DNA of 64,000 bases from Mediterraneibacter glycyrrhizinilyticus (lineage in GTDB: Bacteria > Bacillota > Clostridia > Lachnospirales > Lachnospiraceae). The position numbers were made by a program, and so were the translations under genes. The notes under the pieces are model-generated. The model made no database searches. It had not been told where the DNA came from and saw only the letters and a program-made list of their open reading frames with translations. Location: contig NZ_JADMSO010000002.1 of assembly GCF_015560805.1 (NCBI RefSeq), forward strand, positions 124,001 to 188,000, given 5' to 3'. Of the stretch, positions 56,074 to 64,000 are shown piece after piece; within the stretch, counting starts at the first letter, position 1, and every line of letters starts with the position of its first letter.

Positions 56074-56949
56074 ATGCAGCAGTGGATCACAAATGTCCTG
56101 ACAAAGTATATGGGAGACTGGTATTTCCCACAAGTTGGAGTTACAGATATTCTGGAAATCCTGATCATTTCTGTGATCGTATATCAGATCATGAAATGGA
56201 TCATGAATACAAAAGCATGGATGCTTCTTCGCGGAATATTGATGCTTGGTCTGTTTATTCTCTTCGCGGCATTTTTTCAGATGAATACGATTTTGTATCT
56301 GGCAGGGAAGTCGATCAATGTGCTGGCGATCGCGGCGGTGGTCGTATTTCAGCCGGAACTGCGCCGAGCGCTTGAGAAACTGGGAGAAAAAAATATACTG
56401 AGCAATATCTCCCTGTTTGATAAGAACCGGGAAAATCAGAGATTTACCGATGAGACGCTGGAGGGCATTGTCAGCGCCTGTTTCAGTATGGGAAGTGTAA
56501 AGACGGGGGCGCTTGTTGTCGTGGAACAGGCAATTCATTTGACCGAGTATGAGATGACCGGGATCGAACTGGATTGTAAAGTGTCTGAGCAGGTTTTGAT
56601 CAATATTTTTGAGCATAATACACCGTTGCATGACGGAGCGGTGATCGTGCGCGGAAACCGGATCACTTCAGCAACCTGTTATCTGCCGCTTTCCGATAAT
56701 ATGCAGATCAGTAAAGATCTGGGGACAAGACATCGCGCGGCTTTGGGAATGAGTGAAGTCAGCGATGCGCTTGTGATCGCAGTATCGGAAGAGACCGGAC
56801 AGGTTTCCATTGCTATGGGAGGTCAGTTGGTTCGCGGCGTGACCCCGGACTATCTTGCAACGCGGCTGAATCAGATCCAGTACCGCAATTCGGAACCGAA
56901 AAAGTTTGCAAAATGGAAAGGATGGCGTAGTAAGAATGAAAGAGCATAA
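56074..56949 (+). CDS. cdaA: Diadenylate cyclase CdaA
   Basis: Makes the second messenger c-di-AMP from two ATP, controlling potassium and turgor. The 291-residue protein has three N-terminal membrane segments (~25-100) and a cytoplasmic DisA_N domain with the catalytic DGA in HDGAVIVRGNRI (~190) and RHRAALGMSE (~227). AAAGGAGGTGAAGAG precedes the ATG. The stop overlaps the start of cdaR by 14 nt, the usual cdaA-cdaR pairing. glmM, the common third gene, is not next; HPr follows instead. Confidence 0.96.
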   Translation: MQQWITNVLTKYMGDWYFPQVGVTDILEILIISVIVYQIMKWIMNTKAWMLLRGILMLGLFILFAAFFQMNTILYLAGKSINVLAIAAVVVFQPELRRALEKLGEKNILSNISLFDKNRENQRFTDETLEGIVSACFSMGSVKTGALVVVEQAIHLTEYEMTGIELDCKVSEQVLINIFEHNTPLHDGAVIVRGNRITSATCYLPLSDNMQISKDLGTRHRAALGMSEVSDALVIAVSEETGQVSIAMGGQLVRGVTPDYLATRLNQIQYRNSEPKKFAKWKGWRSKNERA

Positions 56950-58225
56950 ATTTACACAGCATATCGGGCTGAAGATCATTGCGCTTTTGTTTTCATTCTT
57001 ATTGTGGCTGTTCGTTGTCAATATAGACAATCCAAAGATGAGTAAAGTCTTTGATGACGTGCAGGTTACGATGGAAAATGACGAGATCGTTCTGAATAAC
57101 GGTTCCACTTATGAGATCGTGAATGCGCCGGAATCTATCCGGGTAACAGTTCACGCACGGCGTTCTATATTGGAAAACATCAAAAATTCAGATATTACCG
57201 CAAAGGCCGATTTCCGGGAGATGGACAGCAGTACCGGATTGATCCCGATCAAAGCAACGATCGCAGGATATGATGAAAATGATACAAGCGTTGTTACGGA
57301 AGTGTCACCTCATAATCTGCAGGTACAGATTGAGGCGGTTGTATCCAACGATTTCCCAATCTTGGTTGTGACAGAGGGAACGCCGAGGGACGGATATGTT
57401 GTAGGTGAGACGACAGTTAATCCGGCAAAGATCACGATCGGCGGATCGGAACAGATCGTTGATGATATCGAACGTGTCGTTGCAAAGATCGATGTGACCG
57501 GTTTATCGGAAGACACTGATGTGGCGGCGACGCTTCACTATTATGACGGCAATGGAAATACGATGAATGTGGCACAACTGACAAACAACTTGGGAGATAA
57601 AGGTGTGACAGTCAGCGTGCAGATGTTAAGGACAAAAAAGGTGGCACTGAAATTTAATGTTTCCGGCACACCGGCATCCGGATATACGTACACCGGGTGG
57701 AGCAGTGAACCGGAGAGCGTCGTTGTATGCGGTACAAAAGAAGCTTTGAGTGAAGTGGATGAAATTGAAGTCAATGCTTCTGAGATCGATATCAGCGGCG
57801 CCAGCTCCAGAGTGGAACAGACGGTAGATATCTCGCCGTATCTGCCGGATGGGATCAAGCTTGTCGACGAGACAACGAATAAAGTAGCGGTTACCGCAAT
57901 GGTGGAGCAGGAGGGCGGAAGAACGATCACGCTGCCGGTCGGTGCGATCCGGGTAACGAATCTTGCGGAGAATTTGAAAGTGAGTGTGGAATCCGATGCG
58001 GATCTGGAAGTACAGTTTACAGGAAAAGAAGAACTGCTGAAAAAATTGGATATCCAGAACGCGGCGTCTATTAATTTGAAGGATTATACCGAACCGGGAG
58101 TTTATGAAATTCCGGTTAATATTGAAGTGGATTCCGGGGTTACGGTGATGAACAGTCTGGCAGTTACGGTGACTTTGACAGAAAAGAAAGATGAAGCAGA
58201 AAAGGCGGCAGAGTCAGGACACTGA
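56936..58225 (+). CDS. cdaR: CdaA regulatory protein CdaR (YbbR domains)
   Basis: Extracytoplasmic regulator that binds CdaA and changes its activity. The 429-residue protein has one N-terminal membrane segment (~10-30, IALLFSFLLWLFVVN), then about four YbbR-type beta domains, each starting with a short FPI or VALKFNVSG-like strand and carrying V-x-V-x-GP-like repeats (VRVTVHARRSIL, VTEGTPRDGYVVG, NVSGTPASGYTYTGW). The end is charged. ATG at 56936 overlaps cdaA by 14 nt. YbbR count and length agree with Firmicutes CdaR. Confidence 0.93.
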   Translation: MKEHKFTQHIGLKIIALLFSFLLWLFVVNIDNPKMSKVFDDVQVTMENDEIVLNNGSTYEIVNAPESIRVTVHARRSILENIKNSDITAKADFREMDSSTGLIPIKATIAGYDENDTSVVTEVSPHNLQVQIEAVVSNDFPILVVTEGTPRDGYVVGETTVNPAKITIGGSEQIVDDIERVVAKIDVTGLSEDTDVAATLHYYDGNGNTMNVAQLTNNLGDKGVTVSVQMLRTKKVALKFNVSGTPASGYTYTGWSSEPESVVVCGTKEALSEVDEIEVNASEIDISGASSRVEQTVDISPYLPDGIKLVDETTNKVAVTAMVEQEGGRTITLPVGAIRVTNLAENLKVSVESDADLEVQFTGKEELLKKLDIQNAASINLKDYTEPGVYEIPVNIEVDSGVTVMNSLAVTVTLTEKKDEAEKAAESGH

Positions 58226-58267
58226 AAGAAAAATACCGGAATAAAAACAGACAGGAGGTAGTTCTAC

Positions 58268-58543
58268 ATGCTGAGCGAAAAAGTCATAATTAAAAATCCG
58301 ACGGGGCTACATTTACGGCCGGCAGGACTTTTTTGCAAAACTGCAATGCAGTTTGAATGTAAGATTTTAATTGAGAAAAAAAGCAGAACAAAAGAAGTGA
58401 GTGCCAATGCAAAAAGTGTATTGAGCGTACTCGGAGCATGTATCAAAAACGGAGACGAGGTTACGATCATCTGTGACGGGGAAGATGAAGAAGCGGCGCT
58501 TCATGTGATGGTCCAGATCGTAGAAGACGGGCTTGGAGAATAA
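58268..58543 (+). CDS. ptsH: HPr family phosphocarrier protein
   Basis: Small phosphotransferase protein, 91 residues. The active-site His15 lies in NPTGLHLRPAGLF, and the regulatory Ser in NAKSVLSVLG (Ser50) is the site used by HPr kinase, whose gene is in this window at 3020. The presence of His15 means it is not Crh. GGAGG precedes the ATG. No enzyme I gene is next to it. It lies 42 nt after cdaR and 24 nt before the DltA-like gene. Confidence 0.9.
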   Translation: MLSEKVIIKNPTGLHLRPAGLFCKTAMQFECKILIEKKSRTKEVSANAKSVLSVLGACIKNGDEVTIICDGEDEEAALHVMVQIVEDGLGE

Positions 58544-58567
58544 AAAGGCACAAGGGGAGGACATAAG

Positions 58568-60100
58568 ATGAACAGAGCGACATCAAATGTACTGGAGTAT
58601 CTGGAGCATTCGGCAGAGCGTTATCCGGATAAAACGGCGTTTGAGGATGAGAAAAAGATGAGTACCTATCGAGAGACATGGGAAGCCGCGCGCCGGATCG
58701 GAAGCGCGCTGGCTGGGATGTCAGAGGCAAGACGTCCGATCCCTGTTCTGGGTGAAAAAAGTGTGGAGACTGTCCAGACATTTTTCGGAATCGTCAATGC
58801 CGGATGTTTTTATATTCTTTTGGATCCCAAACAGCCGGTATCCCGTCTTCAGCAGATCCTAAAGACATTGGATGCCACACTTCTTGTTGTGATGTCGGAG
58901 GATCACAGAAAGACGGCAGATGCGCTTGGATTTGAAGGAAAGATCGTCTATTACGAGCAGATGAAAGATTCGGAAGAGGACGGTGATGTGTTGGATGTGA
59001 TTCGTGCCAATGCAGCCGATGTCGATCCGTTGTATGTGAATTTTACGTCCGGTTCCACGGGAATTCCGAAAGGTGTTGTTGTCAGCCATCGATCTGTGAT
59101 CGATTTTATGGAATATTTTCCGGAGTTGTTTGAGATCACAGAGGAAGATGTGATCGGAAATCAGGCGCCGTTTGATTTTGATGTGTCGGTCAAAGATATT
59201 TATGCAACTTTAAAGACCGGGGCAACAATGGTCATGATCCCGAAACAGTATTTTTCATTTCCGACGAAACTTTTGGATTATCTCTGTGAGCGGAATGTGA
59301 CGACTTTGATCTGGGCGGTTTCGGCGGTATGTATCATTTCCACATTGAAAGGATTTGATTATAAAGTACCGGAAAAGATCAATAAAGTTTTGTTCAGCGG
59401 AGAAGTGATGCCGATCAAGCATTTGAATATCTGGAGAAAATACCTGCCAAAGGCACAGTTTGTCAATTTGTACGGACCTACGGAAATCACCTGTAACTGC
59501 ACATATTATAAGATCGACCGGGAATTTCAAAAAGGGGATGTTCTTCCGATCGGTGTTCCGTTTCCGAATGAGAAAGTATTCTTGCTGGACGAAGAAGAGG
59601 AACTTGTGCAGGAAGCGAACAAAAAGGGGGAACTTTGCGTAGCAGGTACGGCGCTGGCTCTTGGTTATTATCAGGCGCCGGAACAGACGCGGAGGGCATT
59701 CGTACAAAATCCGCTGAATCCGTATTATCCGGAAACGATCTACCGGACCGGAGACCTTGCATATTATAATGAGACCGGAGAGCTTTGTTACGCATCCCGG
59801 AAAGATTTCCAGATCAAACATATGGGACATCGGATTGAATTGGGCGAGATCGAATCGGCAATGGATCAGGTGGACGCGATCGTACGTGCATGCTGTATTT
59901 TTCATGAGGAGAAGAAACGGATCCTTGCATTTTATGAAGGGGAGATTGAAAAGCGTGAGATCGTGAAAGCACTTTCCGAGATTCTTCCGCCGTTTATGAT
60001 CCCGAATGCATTTCAGAAAATGGAACATCTTCCGCTGACAAAGAACGGAAAGATCGACCGGAAAGCATTGATGCGGGAAGCCGGGATTGAAAAGTGTTGA
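58568..60100 (+). CDS. dltA: DltA-like amino acid adenylating ligase
   Basis: Activates an amino acid with ATP and loads it on the carrier protein encoded at 61499. The 510-residue stand-alone adenylation domain has core motifs VNFTSGSTGIPKGVVVSH (A3), NQAPFDFDVSVKD, NLYGPTEITCN (A5), YRTGDLAYY (A7), DFQIKHMGHRIELGEIE (A8) and LPLTKNGKIDRKAL (A10, catalytic Lys). Length and order match DltA. The pocket residue that is Cys in DltA (FCGE) is Ser277 here (LFSGE), so substrate choice may differ. GGGGAGG precedes the ATG. First gene of the operon that runs to the window end. Confidence 0.85.
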   Translation: MNRATSNVLEYLEHSAERYPDKTAFEDEKKMSTYRETWEAARRIGSALAGMSEARRPIPVLGEKSVETVQTFFGIVNAGCFYILLDPKQPVSRLQQILKTLDATLLVVMSEDHRKTADALGFEGKIVYYEQMKDSEEDGDVLDVIRANAADVDPLYVNFTSGSTGIPKGVVVSHRSVIDFMEYFPELFEITEEDVIGNQAPFDFDVSVKDIYATLKTGATMVMIPKQYFSFPTKLLDYLCERNVTTLIWAVSAVCIISTLKGFDYKVPEKINKVLFSGEVMPIKHLNIWRKYLPKAQFVNLYGPTEITCNCTYYKIDREFQKGDVLPIGVPFPNEKVFLLDEEEELVQEANKKGELCVAGTALALGYYQAPEQTRRAFVQNPLNPYYPETIYRTGDLAYYNETGELCYASRKDFQIKHMGHRIELGEIESAMDQVDAIVRACCIFHEEKKRILAFYEGEIEKREIVKALSEILPPFMIPNAFQKMEHLPLTKNGKIDRKALMREAGIEKC

Positions 60101-60116
60101 AAAGAGAAAGGTGAGG

Positions 60117-61379
60117 ATGGAACAGAACAATATGGATGCAAAAACAATTGCTCAGATCACGAAAAACGAGCGGACTCCGTTGTATGTGTTTGACCTGGAT
60201 GCATTGCGTACGAGAGTAAGAAAGCTGAAAGAGAAATTGGGTGCGCGCGTGGAAATTTGTTATGCGATGAAAGCAAATCCATTTCTGATCGAACCGCTTC
60301 AAGGATATGTAGATTGCTTTGAGGTTTGTTCACCGGGGGAATTTCACATTTGTGAGAGAAGCGGGATTCCTCGGGAGAAGATCGTATTATCCGGTGTGTA
60401 CAAAAATGTTTCGGATATGGAATCGGTTCTGGATCGATATGGTCAGGATGGGATTTTTACCGTGGAGTCCGGCGAGCATCTTAGGATTTTAGCGGAAGAG
60501 GGAAAAAAGAGAAACCTGACATTGCGTGTGCTGCTCCGGGTGACGAGCGGAAATCAATTTGGGATGGATCCGGAAGTGATCCGTGAGATCATTTGTCAGC
60601 GGGAAGCATTTCCGCAGTTGGATTTTGTCGGACTTCAATGGTATTCCGGAACACAGAAAAAGACGAAAAAACTGGCGGGAGAATTAGAAAAACTGGATTC
60701 CTTGCTTACGGAACTGAATGAAGCGTATGGATATGAAGCGGAGATTTTAGAATATGGTCCGGGATTTCCCGTATCTTATTTCCAAAATGAAATCCTCGAC
60801 CATGAGGAAGAACTGCAGCAGGAGGCAGAAATGCTGGATGCGTTTTCAAAATCTTTGGACTCCATGCGGTTTCGGGGAAAGATTGTTTTGGAGATGGGAC
60901 GCTTTCTGGCGGCATTCTGTGGATATTATGTGACCCGGATCGTAGATCAAAAGCGAAATCTGGGACAAAATTACTGTATTGTAGACGGCGGGATCCATCA
61001 TCTGAATTATTTCGGGCAGATGATGGCGATGAAAATTCCGAAATTCTGCCATGTGAGGCAAGAGACGGAGTACACAAAATCCCGGACAGAACAATCGGAA
61101 AAAGAGCCTGTTCTGAATGAAAGAGGCGGGGAAGAAGCATGGAATATCTGCGGCTCGCTTTGTACCGTCAGCGATGTGATCGTAAAACAGCTGCCTCTTG
61201 TTGATGCAAAGATCGGCGATGTCCTTGTGTTTGAACGGACGGGTGCTTACTCGGTGACAGAGGGGATCTACTTGTTTTTGAGCAGGGATCTTCCGCAGAT
61301 CTTTTTCTGGTCGGAGGAAAACGGATTGGAACAGATCCGGGGCGCGCTTCCGACCAATGAGTGGAATTCGGTTCATTAA
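60117..61379 (+). CDS. PLP fold-III decarboxylase-like enzyme in the Dlt-like operon
   Basis: A 420-residue enzyme of the alanine-racemase-fold decarboxylase family (LysA, ornithine decarboxylase, BtrK). Lys52 in ICYAMKANP is the PLP lysine. YSGTQ (~185), the phosphate-binding GPGFPVSYF and the second-subunit CTVSD (Cys349, Asp) with RTGAYSVTEG follow, the last two in the positions used by decarboxylases and not by racemases. An insertion rich in Glu and Lys lies at ~322-340. The ATG at 60117 follows GGTGAGG; other in-frame starts lie just upstream. It sits between ligase and carrier, so it may act on the carrier-bound or free amino acid; the substrate is unknown. Confidence 0.8.
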   Translation: MEQNNMDAKTIAQITKNERTPLYVFDLDALRTRVRKLKEKLGARVEICYAMKANPFLIEPLQGYVDCFEVCSPGEFHICERSGIPREKIVLSGVYKNVSDMESVLDRYGQDGIFTVESGEHLRILAEEGKKRNLTLRVLLRVTSGNQFGMDPEVIREIICQREAFPQLDFVGLQWYSGTQKKTKKLAGELEKLDSLLTELNEAYGYEAEILEYGPGFPVSYFQNEILDHEEELQQEAEMLDAFSKSLDSMRFRGKIVLEMGRFLAAFCGYYVTRIVDQKRNLGQNYCIVDGGIHHLNYFGQMMAMKIPKFCHVRQETEYTKSRTEQSEKEPVLNERGGEEAWNICGSLCTVSDVIVKQLPLVDAKIGDVLVFERTGAYSVTEGIYLFLSRDLPQIFFWSEENGLEQIRGALPTNEWNSVH

Positions 61380-61391
61380 GAGCAGGCGGAG

Positions 61392-61469
61392 ATGAAATGG
61401 TTTGCTTACGATGGCACGACAGAAGACAAGTATTTTTTCCTGTACATCGATGCTATCGTTGAAAAATAA
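61392..61469 (+). CDS. Possible 25-residue peptide between decarboxylase and carrier
   Basis: MKWFAYDGTTEDKYFFLYIDAIVEK, with GCGGAG directly before the ATG (spacing too short to be convincing). The end has an aromatic KYFFLYI stretch that faintly recalls acyl-shuttle motifs, but no membrane segment is present. Coding status is unproven. It occupies most of the 119-nt gap. Confidence 0.25.
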   Translation: MKWFAYDGTTEDKYFFLYIDAIVEK

Positions 61470-61498
61470 AAATCAAGAAAAGAGAAGGAGAAACATTT

Positions 61499-61726
61499 AT
61501 GGAAAAATTAATTGAAATCTTAGAAGACATTCAGCCGGATGCAGATTATGAGAACTGTACAACTTTGATCGATGACGGGATTTTGGAATCTTTTGCAATC
61601 CTGTCGATCGTAGGGGAATTGGAAGATGAATTCGACATTTCGATCACTCCGGCAGAAATCATTCCGGAAAATTTCAATTCCGCAGCGGCTCTGTGGGCAA
61701 TGGTACAGCGTTTACAGAATGAATAG
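61499..61726 (+). CDS. dltC: DltC-like acyl carrier protein
   Basis: A 75-residue acidic carrier protein with the phosphopantetheine attachment Ser31 in DDGILESFAIL. The overall layout (EILEDIQPDADYEN ... FDISITPAEIIPENFNSAAALWAMV, parts only) is that of DltC-type D-alanyl carriers. AGAAGGAG precedes the ATG. It would accept the amino acyl group from the ligase at 58568 and present it to the MBOAT protein that starts 50 nt after its stop. Confidence 0.88.
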   Translation: MEKLIEILEDIQPDADYENCTTLIDDGILESFAILSIVGELEDEFDISITPAEIIPENFNSAAALWAMVQRLQNE

Positions 61727-61776
61727 GCTTTTTGTTTGATAATCTCGCGTCGGACGATGATCTTGGGAGGAGAATC

Positions 61777-63315
61777 ATGTCACTTGTATCTGCAGAGTTT
61801 TTAATCTTTATATTGATTTCAGCAGGCGGATATTATCTGATACCGAAAAGAGGGCAGTGGATCTGGCTTTTGGCATTTAGTTATCTTTACTATCTGTCAT
61901 CGGGCGTCGGAGTCGTATTCTTTTTGTTATCCGGCACATTGACAACCTATGTTGCCGGATGCAGTTTGGAAATGTTGGAAAGGTCTGTGGGAGACACAGA
62001 GATTGAAAAAGGCACAAAGAAACGGAAAAAGAAACGAGTGTTGATCCTGACACTCGTTTTCAATTTTGGGATTCTCGGAATTTTAAAATATGCCGGTTTC
62101 TTTGTGGAAAATATCAATCTGGTCTTTCATACAGGTTTTTCATTTCAAACGGTTTTATTGCCGCTTGGAATCTCATTTTATACATTTCAGTCAATGGGAT
62201 ATCTGCTGGATGTATACTGGGGAAAATGCAAAGCAGAGAAAAATGTATTTCGTTTTGCATTGTTTGTATCCTTTTTTCCACAGCTTTTGCAAGGTCCGAT
62301 CGGTCGGTACGATCGCCTGGTTGAACAGTTGTACCGGACGCATTCGTTTTCTATGGAACGGATCGGATTCGGAGCGCAGAGGATCTTGTGGGGGTATTTT
62401 AAAAAGCTGGTATTGGCGGACCGTGCCGGTGTGGTCGTCAATCAGGTCTTTCAGAATTATACAGACTATATGGGAATCACTGTCATGGTAGCAGTCCTTT
62501 GTTATTCGATCCAACTGTATGCAGATTTTTCCGGTGGGATCGATGTGGTGCTTGGAACAGCGGAATTGTTCGGTATTACATTGGATGAAAACTTTAAGCG
62601 CCCGTTTTTAGCAGTTTCCATTACGGATTTTTGGCATCGATGGCATATTACGCTCGGAACATGGATGAAAGATTATGTGTTTTATCCGCTTTCTCTTTCC
62701 AAAGGAATGAGCCGTTTTGGAAAGTGGAGCAAAAAGCGGTTCGGAAAGAAGACAGGACGTGTGCTTCCGATCTGTGCGGCAAACATCGTCGTATTTCTTG
62801 TTGTCGGCATCTGGCATGGCGCTGCGTGGAAATATATCGTTTACGGTTTGTATAATGGCGTGCTTATTGCGCTTGCTAGTCTGTTTGCACCGGTATTTCG
62901 GAAAGGATTTGAATGGACACATATCGATCCGAAGTCGTTTGGGTGGAAGATCGTGCGGATCATCCGTACATTTTTCCTCGTGAATATCAGCTGGTATTTC
63001 GATATGGCGCTCAGTTTATCGGCGGCAGTTACGATGATCAAAAATACGGTTCTCGGATTCCGGATTTCTGCATTGTATGACGGGACACTTTTACAGCTTG
63101 GGCTGGATCGTCTGGACTATATCCAGCTTTTGATCGGTGTTGCGGTACTGTTTGCTGTCGGGATCTTGCAGGAGAAAGGCATCCGGATACGGGAACGGAT
63201 CTCGTCCTATCCGCTTTTGATCCGATGGGGGATCTGGATGATACTCCTGTTCTCACTGCCTTTCTTTGGATATATCACAGCGGGGAAAGGAGGGTTTATC
63301 TATGCACAATTCTGA
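61777..63315 (+). CDS. dltB: DltB-like MBOAT acyltransferase with C-terminal acyl-shuttle hexapeptide
   Basis: A 512-residue polytopic membrane-bound O-acyltransferase. The family histidines are His287 in FWHRWHITLGTWMKDYVFYPL (parts FWHRWHITLG and DYVFYPL) and His347 in GIWHGAAWKYIVYGLYNG. About eleven hydrophobic segments are present. It moves an acyl group from the cytoplasmic carrier across the membrane. The C-terminus is GGFIYAQF: the last six residues match the DltX-type hexapeptide FIYNEF, whose Tyr carries the acyl group, but here it is fused to the MBOAT protein. TGGGAGGAG lies just before the ATG at 61777. The next gene starts inside its last codons. Confidence 0.88.
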   Translation: MSLVSAEFLIFILISAGGYYLIPKRGQWIWLLAFSYLYYLSSGVGVVFFLLSGTLTTYVAGCSLEMLERSVGDTEIEKGTKKRKKKRVLILTLVFNFGILGILKYAGFFVENINLVFHTGFSFQTVLLPLGISFYTFQSMGYLLDVYWGKCKAEKNVFRFALFVSFFPQLLQGPIGRYDRLVEQLYRTHSFSMERIGFGAQRILWGYFKKLVLADRAGVVVNQVFQNYTDYMGITVMVAVLCYSIQLYADFSGGIDVVLGTAELFGITLDENFKRPFLAVSITDFWHRWHITLGTWMKDYVFYPLSLSKGMSRFGKWSKKRFGKKTGRVLPICAANIVVFLVVGIWHGAAWKYIVYGLYNGVLIALASLFAPVFRKGFEWTHIDPKSFGWKIVRIIRTFFLVNISWYFDMALSLSAAVTMIKNTVLGFRISALYDGTLLQLGLDRLDYIQLLIGVAVLFAVGILQEKGIRIRERISSYPLLIRWGIWMILLFSLPFFGYITAGKGGFIYAQF

Positions 63316-64000
63316 TTTTGAGACAGATGTTAAGAAAATGTGTGCCACCGGAAAGAGGAAGCAATGGAAGAGAATTCTGTATGCAGGCTTGTTTCTTCTT
63401 TGCGTAGTTTTATTGAATGAAGCGGTTGGATTTGCGCTGCTTCCGGTAACGTATGCGCGGATGAACCTGCATAATCTGGAACAGGGCGGATATGATGATC
63501 TGTTTATCGGAACGTCCCGCGGAGCGAATAATATCAATCCGGCTGTTGTGGATGAGGTTACCGGACGGAAGAGTACGAACCTTTGCATGGGGAACGTTTA
63601 TCCATTGGATGATCTTTACCTGATCCGGGAGGCATGCAGGATCGACCCGCCGAAGCGTGTGATCTATGAATTGGATCCGAGTTATTATACGGTGGAAGAA
63701 TTTCAGGGAATGGCAGATCCGTTTGTTCTCCATGAGATGTCCTTTTCGTCAGTGAAAGTCCGCTATGCGGCGGATAAATATCTGGACGACGATTTTCGGA
63801 TTCTGTTGCATCAATGGATGTTCTACCGGAATCATCTTTCTCAGGCACCTGAAATTATGAAAATGAAATTATCGGAGGCATATCGGAATTATGATCCGGC
63901 GCTTGTCAGCGATGCGCAGACGATTTATCGCGGAGAGGGATTTCTGGCGCGCCAGCGTCCGGAAGAAGAAACGGTCAGAGCGGAAAGCTGGCTGAATTGG
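63302..64000 (+). CDS. SGNH/DltD-like membrane-anchored transferase, 3' end outside window
   Basis: The reading frame starts at ATG 63302 (AAAGGAGGG upstream) and remains open to the window edge (233 codons), overlapping the MBOAT stop by 14 nt. The first ~25 residues are basic, followed by one membrane segment (~25-46), so the enzyme domain is outside the membrane. DLFIGTSRGANNINP (Ser72) matches the first block of SGNH/DltD-type enzymes, where Ser is the nucleophile. The Asp-His part lies beyond the window. Likely the final acceptor transferase of the operon. Alternative reading: an AlgJ/AlgX-like acetyltransferase partner. Confidence 0.75.
   Translation, partial: MHNSDFETDVKKMCATGKRKQWKRILYAGLFLLCVVLLNEAVGFALLPVTYARMNLHNLEQGGYDDLFIGTSRGANNINPAVVDEVTGRKSTNLCMGNVYPLDDLYLIREACRIDPPKRVIYELDPSYYTVEEFQGMADPFVLHEMSFSSVKVRYAADKYLDDDFRILLHQWMFYRNHLSQAPEIMKMKLSEAYRNYDPALVSDAQTIYRGEGFLARQRPEEETVRAESWLNW

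Overview
The window is ordinary chromosome from a low-to-mid GC Gram-positive anaerobe of the Clostridia, most likely Lachnospiraceae. The reasons are a class III fructose-bisphosphatase, HPr kinase plus HPr, long-form Hpf, a proposed-homoserine-kinase threonine cluster, Cna-B/thioester surface protein architecture, many purine-rich AGGAGG ribosome binding sites and some TTG/GTG starts. No rRNA, tRNA, CRISPR array, complete insertion sequence or prophage was seen. The left edge cuts ftsH and the right edge cuts an SGNH/DltD-like gene.

Region by region: 1-5 kb holds the ftsH 3' end, uvrC, hprK and a ROK glucokinase. From 5 to 12 kb, convergent and divergent units carry a class A penicillin-binding protein, a YigZ-family protein, hpf, a PsiE-like membrane protein and typA. 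From 12 to 25 kb lie a tandem OB-fold SSB-like protein, dapB, class III fbp, a small lipoprotein, a eukaryotic-type hisA, secA, prfB (with a +1 frameshift), then hom, an iPGM-family probable homoserine kinase and lysC, with a small XRE regulator and a CYTH protein in reverse. From 25.8 to 34 kb are a DJ-1 protein and the proteostasis block tig-clpP-clpX-lon-engB, then an AI-2E-family permease. From 34 to 38 kb is leuC-leuD-thrC plus a small membrane protein.

From 38 to 45.4 kb is the accessory part: a 1612-residue thioester/Cna-B/VaFE surface adhesin with a consensus promoter and a 245-nt leader holding tiny ORFs, a lipoprotein, and an A+T-rich, decayed rhuM remnant. From 45.4 to 54.5 kb are uvrB-uvrA, mreB, recD2 and comF. 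From 54.5 to 58.5 kb are two unknown membrane proteins, cdaA-cdaR (c-di-AMP synthesis) and an HPr.

The most interesting system is at 58.6 kb to the right end: a Dlt-like envelope acylation operon made of a DltA-like adenylating ligase, a PLP fold-III decarboxylase-like enzyme, a DltC-like carrier protein, an MBOAT acyltransferase whose own C-terminus ends in a DltX-like hexapeptide (FIYAQF), and an SGNH/DltD-like membrane transferase. The decarboxylase between ligase and carrier, and a Ser where DltA has Cys in the substrate pocket, suggest that the acyl group may not be D-alanine. Other points worth attention are a family of three TGTACA palindromes, long hairpins flanked by GAGCCAA/TTGGCGA, and a leader with competing Shine-Dalgarno pairings before the adhesin.
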